From Membranipora membranacea (lineage: Eukaryota > Bryozoa > Gymnolaemata > Cheilostomatida > Membraniporidae): a stretch of DNA of 64,000 bases. The position numbers and the translations under genes are program-made. Below, piece after piece: positions 63,401 through 64,000 of this stretch. The stretch spans positions 5,893,001 to 5,957,000 of the forward strand of contig OU612066.1 in NCBI GenBank assembly GCA_914767715.1. Direction: 5' to 3'. Below the pieces are notes generated by a model, which had not been told where the DNA came from, searched no databases, and worked only from the letters and a program-made list of their open reading frames with translations. Positions within the stretch are counted from its first letter, which is position 1. The number at the start of each line of letters is the position of its first letter.

Positions 63401-64000
63401 ATACCGGAGCATGAAAGATAGTTTGGAGGAGACGTTACATCTGCAGACAATCAAAACCAAATGCAGGTGCCAAGCGATGTCTCAGAGAACATAACTGTTG
63501 ACAAATAATAAGTTTGAAATATTTGCATAAACCTACCCCTCTATATCTAGGATTTCTATTTTATCCATCATGCTAAGAGGACTGAGATCTGTGATGTCAT
63601 TGTACGCCAGGTATAATTCCTTTAAGTTCACCATGGCTGTAACACCATCTAAATCTTCTAAGTTACACCGCGGCATCCATAATATCCTTAATATCGGGAA
63701 TGATGAACCCAAATCTCTGAAAGGAATAAGAATAGAATAAATACCCCTTTAGGCTGTGAGGTTATGAAATAATTGTGTATTAATTTTCGTATTGATTTGT
63801 ATCTGCATATTTTATCAAACAGTTGTGTCCATCAAAGAGGATTGTAGCAGCAACAATATTGTACTGAGGTAAGTGACATGCACCAATAGAGACTAACCTG
63901 ACTGAGAATATGATACTATTATTGAGTTTGAGTTGAGTGAGGTTTGGAAGCAGAGAGCCAAAGTTACCGAGACTAGTCTCCGAGGTGTCCACCCTCATCT
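60401..64000 (-). CDS. LRRC56: Leucine-rich repeat-containing protein 56 (partial, N-terminus outside window)
   Basis: LRRC56 helps load outer dynein arms for motile cilia. Minus-strand exons in order: 63898-64000 (partial), 63537-63716, 63103-63217, 62629-62818, 62248-62397, 61909-62060, 61630-61730, 61260-61489, 60951-61068, and a last exon about 60401-60594. Leucine-rich repeats come first (LGNFGSLLPNLTQLKLNNS, LKELYLAYNDITDLSPLSMMDKIEILDIEGNNISD, LTLEGNPI), then the cap motif GYSYRHTVCKTIPHLKILDD. A conserved low-complexity segment follows (RPGTASNFENDWSFLQELANDG; RPTTGYRPGTSLRPTSAMKRLG), then an acidic region rich in Asp and Glu. The last exon reads in frame as a coding-like tail ending SLPSRPTVPK at a TGA (60401-60403). 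The link from 60951 to it is not settled, because phases require a small extra exon near 60640-60820. Confidence 0.88.
63262..63293. repeat. Micro-palindrome, CAGAGTGAGGAT type
   Basis: TAACAGAGTGAGGATAT pairs with ATATCCTTACTCTGTTA with one G/T wobble position. Same core as 16218-16249 and 18468-18514. It lies in an LRRC56 intron. Confidence 0.75.

Overview
The window is nuclear DNA of an intron-rich, AT-rich animal. Every recognisable gene is a eukaryotic gene split by GT-AG introns of about 100 bases to nearly 5 kb. The set includes animal-type genes: an RGS protein, LRRC56 (a cilium assembly factor), a METTL21-type methyltransferase, and a PAN/fucolectin-like protein. Nothing looks bacterial, and there are no operons or CRISPR arrays. 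An invertebrate is likely, because trehalase, a dye-decolorising peroxidase and a PAN-plus-fucolectin architecture occur together. The phylum cannot be read from the sequence.

Layout, left to right. (1) 452-1072, minus: internal part of a METTL21D/VCPKMT-like lysine methyltransferase. (2) 2110-6859, plus: a 508-residue protein with two tandem ubiquitin-like domains and a von Willebrand A domain. (3) 7851-24144, plus: a complete 13-exon trehalase of 538 residues. (4) 25560-26786, minus: a small RGS protein of 186 residues. (5) 28272-32772, plus: a DyP-type peroxidase of 375 residues with a likely mitochondrial presequence. (6) 36231-37500, minus: ribosomal protein eL32, with a 5'TOP-like leader near 37690. 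(7) 39460-59394, plus: a complete 24-exon NAT10 of 1039 residues. (8) 52910-55272, minus: a PAN-PAN-fucolectin-like gene nested inside NAT10 intron 18. (9) 60401-64000, minus: most of LRRC56, with its N-terminus outside the window. The genes are functionally unrelated neighbours.

Introns and spacers carry many short non-autonomous elements, several with intact target-site duplications. They include a group of palindromic elements that start TAGTYWAAGWGCTC and make 9-bp duplications, a 416-bp element with a perfect 9-bp duplication, and a 517-bp hAT-type element with an 8-bp duplication. There is also a 636-bp foldback element, other inverted-repeat elements, two families of micro-palindromes of 20-50 bp, a fragment matching the 5' end of U2 snRNA, and a tRNA-like SINE promoter. 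The most unusual items are the UBL-UBL-vWA fusion, the animal DyP peroxidase, the nested lectin-like gene, and the palindromic elements that share only their tips although the two arms of each copy match each other.

Exon borders were placed by eye from reading frame, splice consensus and family knowledge. They agree in phase throughout each gene unless stated otherwise.
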